Shown: piece after piece, positions 1-9,798 of the stretch
Layout: every line of letters begins with the position of its first letter
Numbering within the stretch: position 1 is the first letter of the stretch
DNA from: an uncultured Polaribacter sp.
GTDB taxonomy: Bacteria; Bacteroidota; Bacteroidia; Flavobacteriales; Flavobacteriaceae
Assembly (NCBI RefSeq): GCF_947500975.1
Contig: NZ_CANMUE010000004.1
Span: 186,001 to 250,000, forward strand
Length of the DNA stretch: 64,000 nt
Direction of reading: 5' to 3'
Made by a program: the position numbers and the translations under genes
Notes under the pieces: model-generated
What the model was told of the DNA's origin: nothing
Seen by the model: the letters and a program-made list of their open reading frames with translations, nothing else
The model's database searches: none

Positions 1-1
1 T

Positions 2-121
2 TATAATAACGGTTTACCTGATAGAGAATCGATAAGTTTGTATTCACTAGAAAATTTTGGAATAAATAAACAATTAAGTGTTTATTTTAAAATATTAAAA
101 AGTTTAAAAAATGAAAAATAA
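2..121 (+). CDS. Partial CDS: C-terminal tail of an unidentified protein
   Basis: An open frame enters at the left edge and stops at a TAA at 119-121, giving about 39 residues that end in LKSLKNEK. It overlaps the next start codon by 11 bp, the same tight packing seen through the rest of this polysaccharide locus, so it is probably the end of another sugar-locus gene. No family can be assigned from so short a tail. The 5' end lies outside the window. Confidence 0.5.
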   Translation, partial: YNNGLPDRESISLYSLENFGINKQLSVYFKILKSLKNEK

Positions 122-1163
122 TTCTATTAGGATATTAATTTCTGGTTCAAAACTCAATTCTAATGTATTGGGTAATTATTACTACAATCATTTATTTAAT
201 AGTAAAAATGTTGTTGTTGAAAAATTGAATTTTCATGATATTCATAATCATAAACTTAGAAAAAGCTTTATTTACAGATTATTATTTCATTTTTTTCCGT
301 ATTTTTTGATAAAAAGAAACAATAAAAAATTTGTAAGTCAGGTCGCTGAATTTTCTCCAAATTATATTGTTGTTTTTAAAGGTTCTGAAATATCTTTGGA
401 CTCTTTAAAAATTATAAAAGATAAAGGAATTAAGTTATTGAATTATAACTTGGATCATCCGTTTGAATATTTCAGTAAAGGAAGTGGAAACAAGTTTGTT
501 AGAAAAGCAATCCCATTTTATGATAAGCATATTACATATAGTAAAGAAATCCAAAAGCAATTGTTGGAAACTTATAAAATAAAAGCTCTCTATTTACCAT
601 TCGGATATGAATTAGAGGAGTCTAAATTTGAAGAATTAAGATTAAAGGATAAAAAGAATGAGGAGGTAAAGGCATGTTTTGTTGGGAATCCAGATTCTAA
701 TAGAGCAGAGATCATTAATGGCTTAGCGGATAAACAGATTCATATTGTAGTTTTTGGTGAAAATTGGAACAAATTTTTAAAACCGAGCTCTTATATAGAA
801 GTTTATCCTCAAGTTAATGGTGATGCTTATTGGGAGACTCTTGCGAAATATAGGGTTCAGATAAATATTTTTAGGCCTCATAATATTAATTCACATAATA
901 TGAGAACTTTTGAAGTTCCTGCCATTGGAGGAATAATGCTTGCTCCGAAAAGTATTGAACACGAAGCCTTCTTTAAGAATAACGAAGATTGTTTTATATA
1001 TAGTAATTTTAATGATTTGGTATCTAAAGTGACTTATGTTTTGAACTTAAGTTTTGAAGAAGCAACTATTATTAGAAAAAATGCAAGGAAAAAGAGTGTT
1101 TCTCAAGGATATAGTTATGTCGCAAGAACACAAGAATTATTAACGTATTTAAAAAACGCATAA
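111..1163 (+). CDS. CgeB-like glycosyltransferase (GT-B fold)
   Basis: A 350-residue cytoplasmic protein without signal peptide or membrane segment. The C-terminal half has the glycosyltransferase pattern of the CgeB/DUF3880 group: an FVGNPDSNRAE segment near the middle (domain linker) and MRTFEVPAIGGIMLA from residue 264, the place where GT-B enzymes bind the donor nucleotide. It probably adds one sugar to a lipid-linked repeat unit. The donor and acceptor cannot be read from the sequence. It ends directly at the ATG of the next gene, with no gap, so the two are almost certainly co-transcribed. No Shine-Dalgarno sequence precedes the start, as is usual in this phylum. Confidence 0.75.
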   Translation: MKNNSIRILISGSKLNSNVLGNYYYNHLFNSKNVVVEKLNFHDIHNHKLRKSFIYRLLFHFFPYFLIKRNNKKFVSQVAEFSPNYIVVFKGSEISLDSLKIIKDKGIKLLNYNLDHPFEYFSKGSGNKFVRKAIPFYDKHITYSKEIQKQLLETYKIKALYLPFGYELEESKFEELRLKDKKNEEVKACFVGNPDSNRAEIINGLADKQIHIVVFGENWNKFLKPSSYIEVYPQVNGDAYWETLAKYRVQINIFRPHNINSHNMRTFEVPAIGGIMLAPKSIEHEAFFKNNEDCFIYSNFNDLVSKVTYVLNLSFEEATIIRKNARKKSVSQGYSYVARTQELLTYLKNA

Positions 1164-2261
1164 ATGTTTATACCAATTTCACAACCATCTATTACTCAAA
1201 AAGAAATAGATTATGTTACGGATGCTGTCCGTTCTACTTGGATTTCAAGTTTAGGAAAATATATTGATAGATTTGAAGCAGAGTTTGCAGATTTCTGTGG
1301 AACTCGTTACGCCATATGTGTTAGTAATGGTACAGTTGCAATTCAATTGGCACTAACAGCGAATGGCATTGGTAAAGGTGATGAGGTAATCATGCCTAAT
1401 CTGTCTTTTATTGCTACCGCGAATGCTACATTACATTGTGGTGCAACACCTGTTTTTGCAGATGTTGATGCTAATAATCTATGTATAGACCCAAATTTAA
1501 TAGAGGGTTTAATCACGCCTAAAACGAAAGCAATAATGCCAGTGCATCTATATGGTCACCCTGCACAAATGGACAAAATACTCGAAATAGCAAATAAACA
1601 TGGTCTTTGGGTTATAGAAGATGCTGCTGAAGCACATGGAGCAACAGTAAAGGGTAAAAGAGTAGGGTCATGGGGGCATTGTGGTACTTTTAGTTTTTAT
1701 GGAAATAAGAATTTAACAACAGGTGAAGGTGGGATGATAACCACTGATGATGAAGATTTTTACAATCGATGTAAACATTTGAGAGATCATGCAATGAGTA
1801 AGGAGAAACGTTATTGGCATACTGCACCGGGTTTTAATTATAGAATGACAAATGTTCAAGCTGCCATGGGATGTGCTCAGTTAGAGAGAGTTCAAGATTT
1901 TATGGATAAACGCGAAACTATATTTACTTGGTACAAGAAATACCTTGTTAAAAAAGAAGGTATAAGTTTAAATAAAACAGATACTTGGGCAACCAATGCT
2001 TATTGGTTAATTTGTCTTAACAATAGTGAGTGGAATCTGGAAAGTAGAGATGAGTTTATGATTGAGTTAAAGAAAAGAGGAGTCGATTCTAGACCGTTTT
2101 TTTATCCAATGTCACAAATGCCATATATAAATGAATCTGTTCATACACCAGTTACAGATATTGTATATCAACAAGGAATTAATTTACCTACTTATTTTGA
2201 TCTAGAAGAAAAGGATGTGAAATTCATTTGTGGGGTAATAAAAAAAGTTTTAAATGATTAA
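1164..2261 (+). CDS. DegT/DnrJ/EryC1 sugar aminotransferase, GDP-perosamine-synthase-like
   Basis: A PLP-dependent aminotransferase of 365 residues that converts a 4-keto nucleotide sugar to the 4-amino sugar. Visible signatures are the N-terminal substrate region ending in YAICVSNGTVAIQLAL, the PLP-phosphate site VIEDAAEAHGA, and the Schiff-base lysine K182 in SFYGNKNLTTGEGG. That last motif closely resembles GDP-perosamine synthases (RfbE/Per), so GDP-4-keto-6-deoxymannose is a likely substrate. The matching GDP-mannose dehydratase is not in the window, so this is an inference. It begins immediately after the preceding stop codon and overlaps the following acyltransferase by 8 bp. That neighbour could N-acylate the amino sugar made here. 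Confidence 0.85.
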   Translation: MFIPISQPSITQKEIDYVTDAVRSTWISSLGKYIDRFEAEFADFCGTRYAICVSNGTVAIQLALTANGIGKGDEVIMPNLSFIATANATLHCGATPVFADVDANNLCIDPNLIEGLITPKTKAIMPVHLYGHPAQMDKILEIANKHGLWVIEDAAEAHGATVKGKRVGSWGHCGTFSFYGNKNLTTGEGGMITTDDEDFYNRCKHLRDHAMSKEKRYWHTAPGFNYRMTNVQAAMGCAQLERVQDFMDKRETIFTWYKKYLVKKEGISLNKTDTWATNAYWLICLNNSEWNLESRDEFMIELKKRGVDSRPFFYPMSQMPYINESVHTPVTDIVYQQGINLPTYFDLEEKDVKFICGVIKKVLND

Positions 2262-2916
2262 GGGTTTAATATTAGAGAGTATTGAAGGGTTTTTGAGAAA
2301 TTTCAATGGTAGAATCGGAATTAAATTGCGATATTGGTATTATAAAAAAAGACTAGGAAGTTGTGGAAAGGGAGTGAGGATTGATATAGGTGTTGAATTA
2401 CAATCTCCTAAAGATATTCATATTTCAGATAACGTTTGGATAGATAAATATGTTTTGATTTTGGCTGGAAAGCCAAACCTTAAACGACAAGTATTGATAA
2501 AGAAAAATGAAAGCTATAAGTTTAATATTGGAGAAATACATATTGGTAAAGGAACCCATATAGCTCCATTTGTGGTTTTACAGGCTCATGGTGGGATTTC
2601 TATTGGAAAGAATGTTGGAGTAGCCTCCGGATCTAAAATATATTCCTTATCTCACCATTATAGAAATTTATTAGATAGATCTGATAAAAGGAAATACTTT
2701 TTTACTCCAATGGTAAAAGATAGTGAGCAATCACTTATAGCTTCTCCAATAACTATTGGAGAAGGATGTGCTGTAAGTTTAAATTCTATTGTTTTACCAG
2801 GTACAGTCATTCCAGATGGTGTTTGGATTGGTACAAGTGTTACTGCTCAGGGAAAAAAATACAATAACGATACTGTTTATTTTCAAGAACAAATGATACA
2901 TGAGAAAAAGATATGA
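2254..2916 (+). CDS. Left-handed beta-helix (hexapeptide repeat) acyltransferase
   Basis: A 220-residue acetyl/acyltransferase of the hexapeptide-repeat class. Repeats of the [LIV]-G-x4 type run from about residue 45 to 205 (for example IHIGKGTHIAPFVVL, ISIGKNVGVASG, ITIGEGCAVSLNSIVLPG). The histidine pair in YSLSHHYRN, near residue 135, is in the expected active-site region. The long loop around residues 140-165 is typical of WbbJ-like sugar O- or N-acetyltransferases. It overlaps both the aminotransferase before it (8 bp) and the glycosyltransferase after it (4 bp). The acceptor is probably the 4-amino sugar or the growing glycan, which is inferred from context only. Confidence 0.8.
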   Translation: MIKGLILESIEGFLRNFNGRIGIKLRYWYYKKRLGSCGKGVRIDIGVELQSPKDIHISDNVWIDKYVLILAGKPNLKRQVLIKKNESYKFNIGEIHIGKGTHIAPFVVLQAHGGISIGKNVGVASGSKIYSLSHHYRNLLDRSDKRKYFFTPMVKDSEQSLIASPITIGEGCAVSLNSIVLPGTVIPDGVWIGTSVTAQGKKYNNDTVYFQEQMIHEKKI

Positions 2917-4058
2917 GAAAAATTTTATATTTAACACCAGGGTGTTTTGATAAAGGAGGAATTAGTAGATATAATCGATATCAAATAAGAAGTTTACGTG
3001 AGTTAGAAGGAGAAGTAAATATTAAAGTTTTTTCTTTATTTGGCCGACAAAAAGGTGATTTTGAGGAAGAATTTAAGATTTCTTGGAATGGTTGGGGTGC
3101 TTCAATATCGAGCAAAATAGTATTTACAATAAAAGTACTAATTAATGTTATTTTTTGGAAGCCAGATATTGTTTGGCTAGGTCATATAAATCTAACTGAG
3201 ATTTTGGTGAAAACTGGGCTTATTAATAAGATTAAAAGTGTTTTAAATATCTATGGATTAGAAGTTTGGAGCGGTTTGAGGCCAAACGTAGAAAAAGGAT
3301 TTAAGGGCGTTTCACATGTAGTTTCTGATTGTCATTTTACGGCTAATTATGCCGAAGAGGAAGGCTTTAGAAGTTCCAATTCTGTTGATGTTATTTGGGA
3401 TTGTGTTGATTTGGATCGGTTTAGTCCTTCAGAAAATAATGAAAAAGATCAATTTTTTAAAAAATACAATTTACCCGATCCGAGTGTTAATCCTTGGATT
3501 TTGACGCTGGGAAGATTAACTCACACGGCTTCACATAAAGGTTATGAAAGGCTATTAGAAGTATTTTCAAAAGTTGTTTTGAAAGACGATAAGTCTGTTT
3601 TGATTTATGCCGGTAAAGGAGATATAATAGATGCATTAAAGAAATTGGCAGATAAACTAAATGTTTCAGATCGTGTATTTTTTTCAGGGATGGTACATGA
3701 GGATGATTTGGTTAAGTTTTATAGAGCGTCTCGTGTGTTTTCTTTAGTTTCTGATAGAGGAGTTGGTCGTGGAGAAGGAATTCCTTTAACCCCTTTGGAA
3801 GCTATGGCATGCGGATCACCAATTATCGTAGGAAATCAAGACGGCTCTCAAGAGGCTATTTTTAATAATGAAAATGGTTTTTGTATTTCACCATTTAATC
3901 TTGAATTACATGAAAACATATTATTATCAATAGTAAAAGACGATAAAAAATTTGAAAACCTGTCAAAATCTTCAATAAAAATAGCGCGTGAGTATTTTTC
4001 TTACAAAATATTTAAAATGAAACATCAAGATTTTTTAAATAAAATAAGTAATGGTTGA
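2913..4058 (+). CDS. Glycosyltransferase family 4 (GT-B)
   Basis: A 381-residue retaining glycosyltransferase. The start has the glycine-rich acceptor loop (PGCFDKGGISRYN). The Glycos_transf_1 domain spans about residues 190-350 and shows PWILTLGRLTHTASHKGYERLLE, followed by the E-x7-E type motif GEGIPLTPLEAMACG at about 287-301 that binds the nucleotide sugar. It should act on the cytoplasmic face during repeat-unit assembly. The stop overlaps the start of the polymerase gene by 8 bp. The donor sugar is not predictable. Confidence 0.85.
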   Translation: MRKILYLTPGCFDKGGISRYNRYQIRSLRELEGEVNIKVFSLFGRQKGDFEEEFKISWNGWGASISSKIVFTIKVLINVIFWKPDIVWLGHINLTEILVKTGLINKIKSVLNIYGLEVWSGLRPNVEKGFKGVSHVVSDCHFTANYAEEEGFRSSNSVDVIWDCVDLDRFSPSENNEKDQFFKKYNLPDPSVNPWILTLGRLTHTASHKGYERLLEVFSKVVLKDDKSVLIYAGKGDIIDALKKLADKLNVSDRVFFSGMVHEDDLVKFYRASRVFSLVSDRGVGRGEGIPLTPLEAMACGSPIIVGNQDGSQEAIFNNENGFCISPFNLELHENILLSIVKDDKKFENLSKSSIKIAREYFSYKIFKMKHQDFLNKISNG

Positions 4059-5337
4059 TTATTTGGTAATACTTTTATTTGTTTTTTTTTGCTTTCGTTT
4101 TGCGAAAAACCTTGGTAAAACTTTTCCTTTGTTTGATTTGGTAGCATTGCTTTATCTATTGCAGTATTGTTTAGCTTCTATGTATATGTATATGTCTGGC
4201 AGTGAAAATGTGTATTTAATGGCATTAGAAAAAGAGGATTATTTAACATATGCTATTATTTCTTGTATTTGTTTTTTCATCGGTTTATTTTCTGTACAAT
4301 TTAATTTTAAATTGGAAAAGTTAAGTATTTCAAGTCGAGATGCTTCTCAACTGGGGAGAACACTGTTAATAATCAGTCTTGTAAGTAGTTTGCTAATGAT
4401 TTTTTTGCCTAATTCTTTGAGTACAATCCTTAATTTTTTTGTTATGTTAAATACAATTGGGTTATATTGTTTAGTTTTTTCAAATAAAAAAAGCGACAAA
4501 ATAGTAATTATAGTGTATTTTTCTGTGATAGCAATTACTTCAATTTTAAATGCACTTTTGATTGAATTTATTATTTTCTCAGTTTTTCTTTTAATTTTTA
4601 TCAATTATAGGTATAAAATATCTCGTAAAATTAAATTAGTTGTTATTTTTTCTTCTTTTATATTTTTAATAATGTTCCAAGGTATTAAGAATGATTATAG
4701 ACAGGATACTTGGCAGAGTTCAGTTGATCAGAGTTTTATGACTAAGGTAAATTTACTATCCAACCTTTTTAATTACAATTCTTTTGTTTCATTATTTGAT
4801 ACTAATTTCTTTCAAAATGATTCTATATTAGGGATGATGAGCAGATTAAATCAAGGTTGGCAAACCTCTATGGTTATGAAGCATGTTCCAGACAATGTAG
4901 ATTTTGCTTATGGGATGGAATTTGTAAGTGATATTGAAGCTGTTATAGTACCTCGGTTTTTATCACCAAATAAAAGAAAAGTAAATGATTACGAACGATT
5001 CAATTATTATACAGGTTATGGGCTAAGAAAAGGAACCTCTATGTCCGTGGGTATTTTCGGTGATTTTTATTTGAATTTTGGTTATTTCGGATCTTTTTTT
5101 GCGCTCTTTATTTTTGGGAATTTAGTATCTAGATTATTACTTTTTTTCTATAAAAAATTTATTTTAAGAAATCATATTTATTTAATTTGGATACCTTATT
5201 TTTTTAGTTATTTAATAAGACCAGGAAATGAATTCTTTATGGTTTTAAATCATTTAGTTAAAGCATTAATTATATTTTATATTATTAATAAGTTTTATTT
5301 AAGTAGAAGAAAAATGAAAAATAATTTAATAAAATGA
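4051..5337 (+). CDS. Wzy-like oligosaccharide repeat-unit polymerase
   Basis: A very hydrophobic protein of 428 residues with about ten predicted membrane helices. A long loop between the late helices (about residues 210-330, containing NDYRQDTWQ and NKRKVNDYERFNYYTGYG) lies where Wzy/WaaL-type polymerases keep their periplasmic catalytic loop. Sequence in this family is poorly conserved, so the call rests on topology, length and position among glycosyltransferases of a locus that also encodes Wza and Wzc. No flippase (Wzx) is visible in the window and one is expected upstream. It overlaps the next glycosyltransferase by 4 bp (ATGA). Confidence 0.7.
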   Translation: MVDYLVILLFVFFCFRFAKNLGKTFPLFDLVALLYLLQYCLASMYMYMSGSENVYLMALEKEDYLTYAIISCICFFIGLFSVQFNFKLEKLSISSRDASQLGRTLLIISLVSSLLMIFLPNSLSTILNFFVMLNTIGLYCLVFSNKKSDKIVIIVYFSVIAITSILNALLIEFIIFSVFLLIFINYRYKISRKIKLVVIFSSFIFLIMFQGIKNDYRQDTWQSSVDQSFMTKVNLLSNLFNYNSFVSLFDTNFFQNDSILGMMSRLNQGWQTSMVMKHVPDNVDFAYGMEFVSDIEAVIVPRFLSPNKRKVNDYERFNYYTGYGLRKGTSMSVGIFGDFYLNFGYFGSFFALFIFGNLVSRLLLFFYKKFILRNHIYLIWIPYFFSYLIRPGNEFFMVLNHLVKALIIFYIINKFYLSRRKMKNNLIK

Positions 5338-6467
5338 AAATATTAATTTTTATCGATTGGTTTTTGCCAGGATACAAAGCAGGAGGCCCTATACAATCAA
5401 TTGCTAATTTTGTAAGTCATTTTGGTCATGAGTTTGAAATTTCTATTGTTACATCTAACAAAGATTTGGGAGAAGTATTGCCATATGCTAACATTAAACC
5501 CAATGTATGGTTGCAAAAAGAAAACTATAGAATTAAATACCTAGACACAAAAACAATAAATACGACCACCTATAAAAAATTATTAAACGAAGAAGCGTAT
5601 GATAGTGTTTATTTTAATTCTTTATTCTCAGTCTATTTTTCTTTATTGCCTTTATGGTTTGCAGTACGCTATAAAAAGAGAGTTGTTTTAGCGCCTAGAG
5701 GTATGTTAGGTGCAGGGGCTTTAAAATTAAGTAAAAGAAAAAAGCAAGTAGTAATTTGGTTGTTAAAATTAACAGGAATCCCCAAAAAAATAGCTTGGCA
5801 AGGTACGGCAGTCTCTGAGATAGATGAGATCAATAAATGTTTTGGGGAAGATGTGCACACCCATTTAGCACCCAATCTATCTGCAAAAATGGCTGTAACC
5901 TGCATTCAAAAAGAAAAGCAAGAAAATAATTTAAAATTGTTTTTTTTATCTCGAATTTCAGTTAAGAAAAATTTAATAGGAGCACTAAACTTTTTAAAAG
6001 AAGTAAATAAACAATATCAAATTACTTTTACAATTATAGGGCCGGTTGGTGAGGAGAGTTATTGGGAAGAGTGTGAATTATTGATTAAAAAACGACCAAA
6101 CAATATAACAATTCATGTTGTGGGCGCAATCCCTAATTTAGAACTACCAAAATTATTAAGTGAGCAACACGTATTATTGTTGCCTACTTTTCATGAAAAT
6201 TTCGGGCACGTTATATTAGAAGCGTTTCAACAAGGTTGCCCGGTAATTTTATCTGATCAAACGCCTTGGAAGCTATTAAAAGAGCAACAAATAGGATACG
6301 ATATTCCATTGGGTAATTCTAAGAATTTTACAACAGCGATTGAAGTTTTTGCTAAGATGAAAGAAGATGAATACCAAGAATGGTCGTTAAATGCATTTGA
6401 TTTTGCAAAGAAATTTTGTAATAGTAAAGAAATTATAGAAGCTAATAGAACATTGTTCAATAAATAA
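5334..6467 (+). CDS. Glycosyltransferase family 4 (GT-B)
   Basis: A 377-residue glycosyltransferase. The N-terminus carries the acceptor-side loop [14 protein letters not shown], typical of WbuB/WcaI-like family 4 enzymes. The C-terminal domain shows [17 protein letters not shown] and then [23 protein letters not shown] near residues 287-309, the conserved E-x7-E donor-binding segment. It is probably one of three consecutive transferases that build the repeat unit. It overlaps the polymerase gene by 4 bp and lies 5 bp before the UDP-sugar decarboxylase, so it is translationally coupled within the operon. Confidence 0.85.
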   Translation: MKILIFIDWFLPGYKAGGPIQSIANFVSHFGHEFEISIVTSNKDLGEVLPYANIKPNVWLQKENYRIKYLDTKTINTTTYKKLLNEEAYDSVYFNSLFSVYFSLLPLWFAVRYKKRVVLAPRGMLGAGALKLSKRKKQVVIWLLKLTGIPKKIAWQGTAVSEIDEINKCFGEDVHTHLAPNLSAKMAVTCIQKEKQENNLKLFFLSRISVKKNLIGALNFLKEVNKQYQITFTIIGPVGEESYWEECELLIKKRPNNITIHVVGAIPNLELPKLLSEQHVLLLPTFHENFGHVILEAFQQGCPVILSDQTPWKLLKEQQIGYDIPLGNSKNFTTAIEVFAKMKEDEYQEWSLNAFDFAKKFCNSKEIIEANRTLFNK

Positions 6468-6472
6468 ATAAG

Positions 6473-7432
6473 ATGAAAAAAATATTAGTAACCGGTGGAG
6501 CAGGTTTCGTTGGGTCTCACTTATGTGAGCGTTTGTTAAGGGAAGGAAATGAGGTAATTTGTTTAGATAATTATTTTACAGGGAGTAAAGAAAATGTATT
6601 ACATCTATTAGATAATCCTTATTTTGAATTGGTACGTCATGATGTAACAGAACCATATTTAGTAGAAGTAGACGAAATTTATAATTTAGCATGTCCTGCC
6701 TCTCCTGTACATTATCAGCACAATCCAATTAAAACTATTAAAACTAGTGTAATGGGAGCTATTAATATGTTAGGTTTAGCTAAAAGAGTGGGAGCTAAAA
6801 TATTACAAGCAAGTACTAGTGAGGTATATGGTGATCCTTTGGTACATCCTCAACCAGAAAGTTATTGGGGAAATGTAAATCCTATAGGAATTAGATCTTG
6901 TTATGATGAGGGAAAACGTTGTGCAGAAACGTTGTTTATGGATTATCATAATCAAAATGATGTAAAAATTAAAATCATAAGAATATTTAATACGTATGGG
7001 CCAAATATGAATCCAGAAGATGGTCGTGTGGTATCTAATTTTATTGTACAAGCTTTAAAAGGAGAAAATATAACAATCTTTGGAGACGGAACTCAAACTA
7101 GAAGTTTTCAGTATGTAGATGATTTGGTAGAAGGAATGGTAAGAATGATGAATAGTAGGGGTGAATTTTTAGGACCTGTTAATATTGGGAACCCTGTTGA
7201 ATTTACAATGTTAGAATTGGCAGAGAATGTGATTAAATTGACAAACTCTACCTCAAAAATCATTCATTTAGCATTGCCTCAAGATGATCCAATGCAGCGT
7301 AAACCAGTCATAGAAGTAGCCTTTAAAGAATTAAATGGGTGGGAGCCTAAAATACCATTAGAAAAAGGATTGGTAAAAACAATTGCTTATTTTAAGGGTT
7401 TATTGATTAAAAGAGGGGAATTAACAGCTTAA
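6473..7432 (+). CDS. uxs: UDP-glucuronate decarboxylase (UDP-xylose synthase-like)
   Basis: A 319-residue short-chain dehydrogenase/reductase of the extended type. The NAD-binding motif [11 protein letters not shown] is at residues 7-17, and the catalytic Y144-x3-K148 sits in CYDEGKR. The family-diagnostic stretches [20 protein letters not shown] and [18 protein letters not shown] match bacterial and plant UDP-xylose synthases. It would turn UDP-glucuronate into UDP-xylose, or into the 4-keto pentose intermediate that can be used for amino-pentoses. No UDP-glucose dehydrogenase is present in the window. Its stop is followed by a 139-bp gap, the largest inside this locus so far. Confidence 0.88.
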   Translation: MKKILVTGGAGFVGSHLCERLLREGNEVICLDNYFTGSKENVLHLLDNPYFELVRHDVTEPYLVEVDEIYNLACPASPVHYQHNPIKTIKTSVMGAINMLGLAKRVGAKILQASTSEVYGDPLVHPQPESYWGNVNPIGIRSCYDEGKRCAETLFMDYHNQNDVKIKIIRIFNTYGPNMNPEDGRVVSNFIVQALKGENITIFGDGTQTRSFQYVDDLVEGMVRMMNSRGEFLGPVNIGNPVEFTMLELAENVIKLTNSTSKIIHLALPQDDPMQRKPVIEVAFKELNGWEPKIPLEKGLVKTIAYFKGLLIKRGELTA

Positions 7433-7571
7433 ATTTTTCTTGTATATTACCAATTGAGATCAAATTTTTGGCGCCGGTTTTTGTTTTTATAGTGAAGAAA
7501 ATGATACTATAATTTTTTGAACGGACTCATAAAATGGTCTAAGAATGCAATGTGTTTAATACTGAAATAAT

Positions 7572-8120
7572 ATGGGTACGGATTTATCAACATTTAATAA
7601 TAGTAGTTTTCAGCCAGGATCATTGATGAAGAAAATAATTTGGTATTTTGTTAATATATTATTTTTTATGAATCCATTAATTCCAATTTCAAGTTTAAAG
7701 GTTTTTATACTTAAATTATTTGGAACAAGAATTGGTAAAGGTGTAGTTATCAAGCAAAATGTAAATATTAAATACCCCTGGTTATTGGAAATAGGGGATT
7801 ATGTTTGGATTGGTGAAAATGTATGGGTAGATAATTTAGGGAAAGTTACTATTGGAGACAATGTTTGTATTTCACAAGGGGCATTATTACTTTGTGGAAA
7901 TCATAATTATAAAAAATCCACTTTTGATTTGATTGTTGGTGAAATACATTTAGAAGAAGGTGTTTGGGTTGGAGCTAAATCGGTTGTTTGTCCTGATGTA
8001 ACTTTGAAATCCCATTCAATTTTAGCAGTAGGGTCAGTTGCAAATAAAGACCTAGAAGCTTATTCAATTTATCAAGGAAACCCAGCAATAAGAATAAGAG
8101 AAAGAAACATCGAATCTTAA
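7572..8120 (+). CDS. WcaF-like putative colanic-acid-type acetyltransferase
   Basis: A 182-residue hexapeptide-repeat acetyltransferase. The N-terminal TDLSTFNNSSFQPG followed by KKIIWYFVN resembles the WcaF opening, which supports using the first ATG rather than the internal one at residue 19. Beta-helix repeats cover residues 60-165 (IGKGVVIKQNVNIKYP, IGENVWVDNLGKVTIGDNVCIS), with the active-site histidine in CGNHNYKK. It probably O-acetylates the polysaccharide. It lies 3 bp before a WcaE-like glycosyltransferase, the same neighbour type as in colanic acid clusters. Confidence 0.8.
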   Translation: MGTDLSTFNNSSFQPGSLMKKIIWYFVNILFFMNPLIPISSLKVFILKLFGTRIGKGVVIKQNVNIKYPWLLEIGDYVWIGENVWVDNLGKVTIGDNVCISQGALLLCGNHNYKKSTFDLIVGEIHLEEGVWVGAKSVVCPDVTLKSHSILAVGSVANKDLEAYSIYQGNPAIRIRERNIES

Positions 8121-8123
8121 ACA

Positions 8124-8870
8124 ATGAAAATTTCCATAATTACTGTCTGTTACAATAGTGCTAAATCAATTGAAAAGACTTTTAAATCTGTACAATGTCA
8201 AACTTATAAAAATATAGAATACATTGTTGTAGATGGAGGGTCTTCAGATACAACTCTTGATATTATAGAAAATAATAAAGATATTATTTCTAAGCATATT
8301 TCTGAACCAGATAAAGGTTTGTATGATGCAATGAATAAAGGAATACAATTAGCAACAGGAGATATTGTTGGGATTTTAAATTCGGATGATATTTTTACAG
8401 ATAAAAATGTTTTACAAAATATAGCTAAGTTTCATTTACAAAACAATGTTGATGCTTCTGTAGGAAATATTATACAGTTTAATGAAGAAGGAAAAACGGT
8501 AAGAAAGTATTCGGCTAAGAACTGGAATCCAGAAAAATTAAAAATTGGCTTTATGCCAGCTCACCCTGCAATTTTTTTTAAAAGAACATTGTTTGATAAA
8601 TTTGGTGTTTATCATTTAGATTTTACCATTGGTGCAGATTATGAGTTAATAACTCGCTTTTTCTTAAAAAATAAAATTCCTTGGAAATTTTCAAACATTA
8701 CTACTACATCTATGCTTATTGGTGGTTTAAGTAGTTCAGGTGTTAGTAGTTATCAACTAATTTCTAAAGAAATTAAGAAAGCTTTGTCTAGAAATAACAT
8801 AAAATTTAGTTATTTAAAAGTACAATTAAGGGGTTTTTGGAAGGTAATTGGGTTTTTAAATAAAAAATAG
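8124..8870 (+). CDS. Glycosyltransferase family 2, WcaE-like
   Basis: A 248-residue inverting glycosyltransferase (GT-A). The N-terminal ISIITVCYNSAKSIEKTF is the nucleotide-binding strand. YIVVDGGSSDTT holds the first conserved Asp. LNSDDIF near residue 91 is the DxD metal-binding motif. GADYELITRFF near residue 173 is the C-terminal acceptor/base region. These features match WcaE-like enzymes acting in extracellular polysaccharide assembly. It is preceded by 3 bp and followed by 1 bp, so it belongs to a tightly packed operon. Confidence 0.85.
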   Translation: MKISIITVCYNSAKSIEKTFKSVQCQTYKNIEYIVVDGGSSDTTLDIIENNKDIISKHISEPDKGLYDAMNKGIQLATGDIVGILNSDDIFTDKNVLQNIAKFHLQNNVDASVGNIIQFNEEGKTVRKYSAKNWNPEKLKIGFMPAHPAIFFKRTLFDKFGVYHLDFTIGADYELITRFFLKNKIPWKFSNITTTSMLIGGLSSSGVSSYQLISKEIKKALSRNNIKFSYLKVQLRGFWKVIGFLNKK

Positions 8871-8871
8871 T

Positions 8872-9795
8872 TTGGAAAATAAATTACATATAATTACTGG
8901 TAACAAAGGATTTGTTGGAATAAATCTTTCAAACTATCTAAATAAACTTAATAAAGCTATTTTAGGATTATCTAGAAGTCCAAATGAGAAAGAAGTATCT
9001 TATAATCAATTAAATTTAGATATTTTAAACAAAGCTAAAAGTTTTATTCATTTAGCAGGTAAAGCTCACGATTTAAAGAAAACATCAAAAGATTCTGAGT
9101 ATTTTGAAGTGAATACAGAATTAACAAAAAAACTATTTAATCAATTTTTAGAAAGTGAGTGTGAAGTATTTATTTATATGAGTTCTGTAAAAGCTGCGGC
9201 AGATACTGTTGAAGGTTTTTTAACAGAAGAAACAAAACCTAACCCAGTAACAGTTTATGGAAAATCTAAATTAGCAGCTGAAGAGTACATTTTATCAAAA
9301 GAAATACCTCAAGGAAAAAGAGTTTACATTTTAAGACCTTGTATGATTCATGGGCCAAATAATAAAGGAAATTTAAACTTATTATTTAGTTTTGTCTCTA
9401 AAGGAATTCCTTATCCATTAGGTAAATATAAAAACAAAAGATCTTTTGTCTCTGTCAAGAATTTATGTTTTATTATTAATGAGTTAATTGATAATGAAAA
9501 TATAAAATCAGGTATATACAATATTGCTGATGATGAATCTTTATCAACAACTGATTTAGTGAAAGTTATAGGTGATGAGATAGGGAAATCAGCAAAAATT
9601 TTACAGGTTCCAAAGTTTATGGTAAACTTTTTGGCCAAAATAGGAGATGTTTTACCTTTGCCTGTAAATTCTGAGAGGTTGCAAAAGCTCACAGAAAATT
9701 ATGTTGTTTCAAACGATAAAATAAAAAAAGCAATCCAAAAAGAATTACCGTTGACTACGGTAAAAGGAATTCAAAAAACAATTTCATCTTTTTAA
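8872..9795 (+). CDS. NAD-dependent epimerase/4-reductase, WbpV-like
   Basis: A 307-residue extended SDR enzyme. The dinucleotide motif ITGNKGFVGINL begins only nine residues after the start, and no ATG exists upstream of it, so the TTG at 8872 is the credible start codon. The catalytic Y129-x3-K133 is in VYGKSKLAAEEY. Position and similarity of layout to WbpV/WbjF-type genes suggest reduction or epimerisation of UDP-4-keto-6-deoxy-GlcNAc to UDP-QuiNAc or UDP-FucNAc, acting after the 4,6-dehydratase at 10842. The exact product cannot be decided from the sequence. Confidence 0.78.
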   Translation: MENKLHIITGNKGFVGINLSNYLNKLNKAILGLSRSPNEKEVSYNQLNLDILNKAKSFIHLAGKAHDLKKTSKDSEYFEVNTELTKKLFNQFLESECEVFIYMSSVKAAADTVEGFLTEETKPNPVTVYGKSKLAAEEYILSKEIPQGKRVYILRPCMIHGPNNKGNLNLLFSFVSKGIPYPLGKYKNKRSFVSVKNLCFIINELIDNENIKSGIYNIADDESLSTTDLVKVIGDEIGKSAKILQVPKFMVNFLAKIGDVLPLPVNSERLQKLTENYVVSNDKIKKAIQKELPLTTVKGIQKTISSF

Positions 9796-9798
9796 ATT

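Noticed and set aside
7433..7571. Promoter or small gene in the 139-bp gap before the WcaF-like gene
   Set aside because: I found no TAnnTTTG box with support and no open frame. Readthrough within the operon is as likely.
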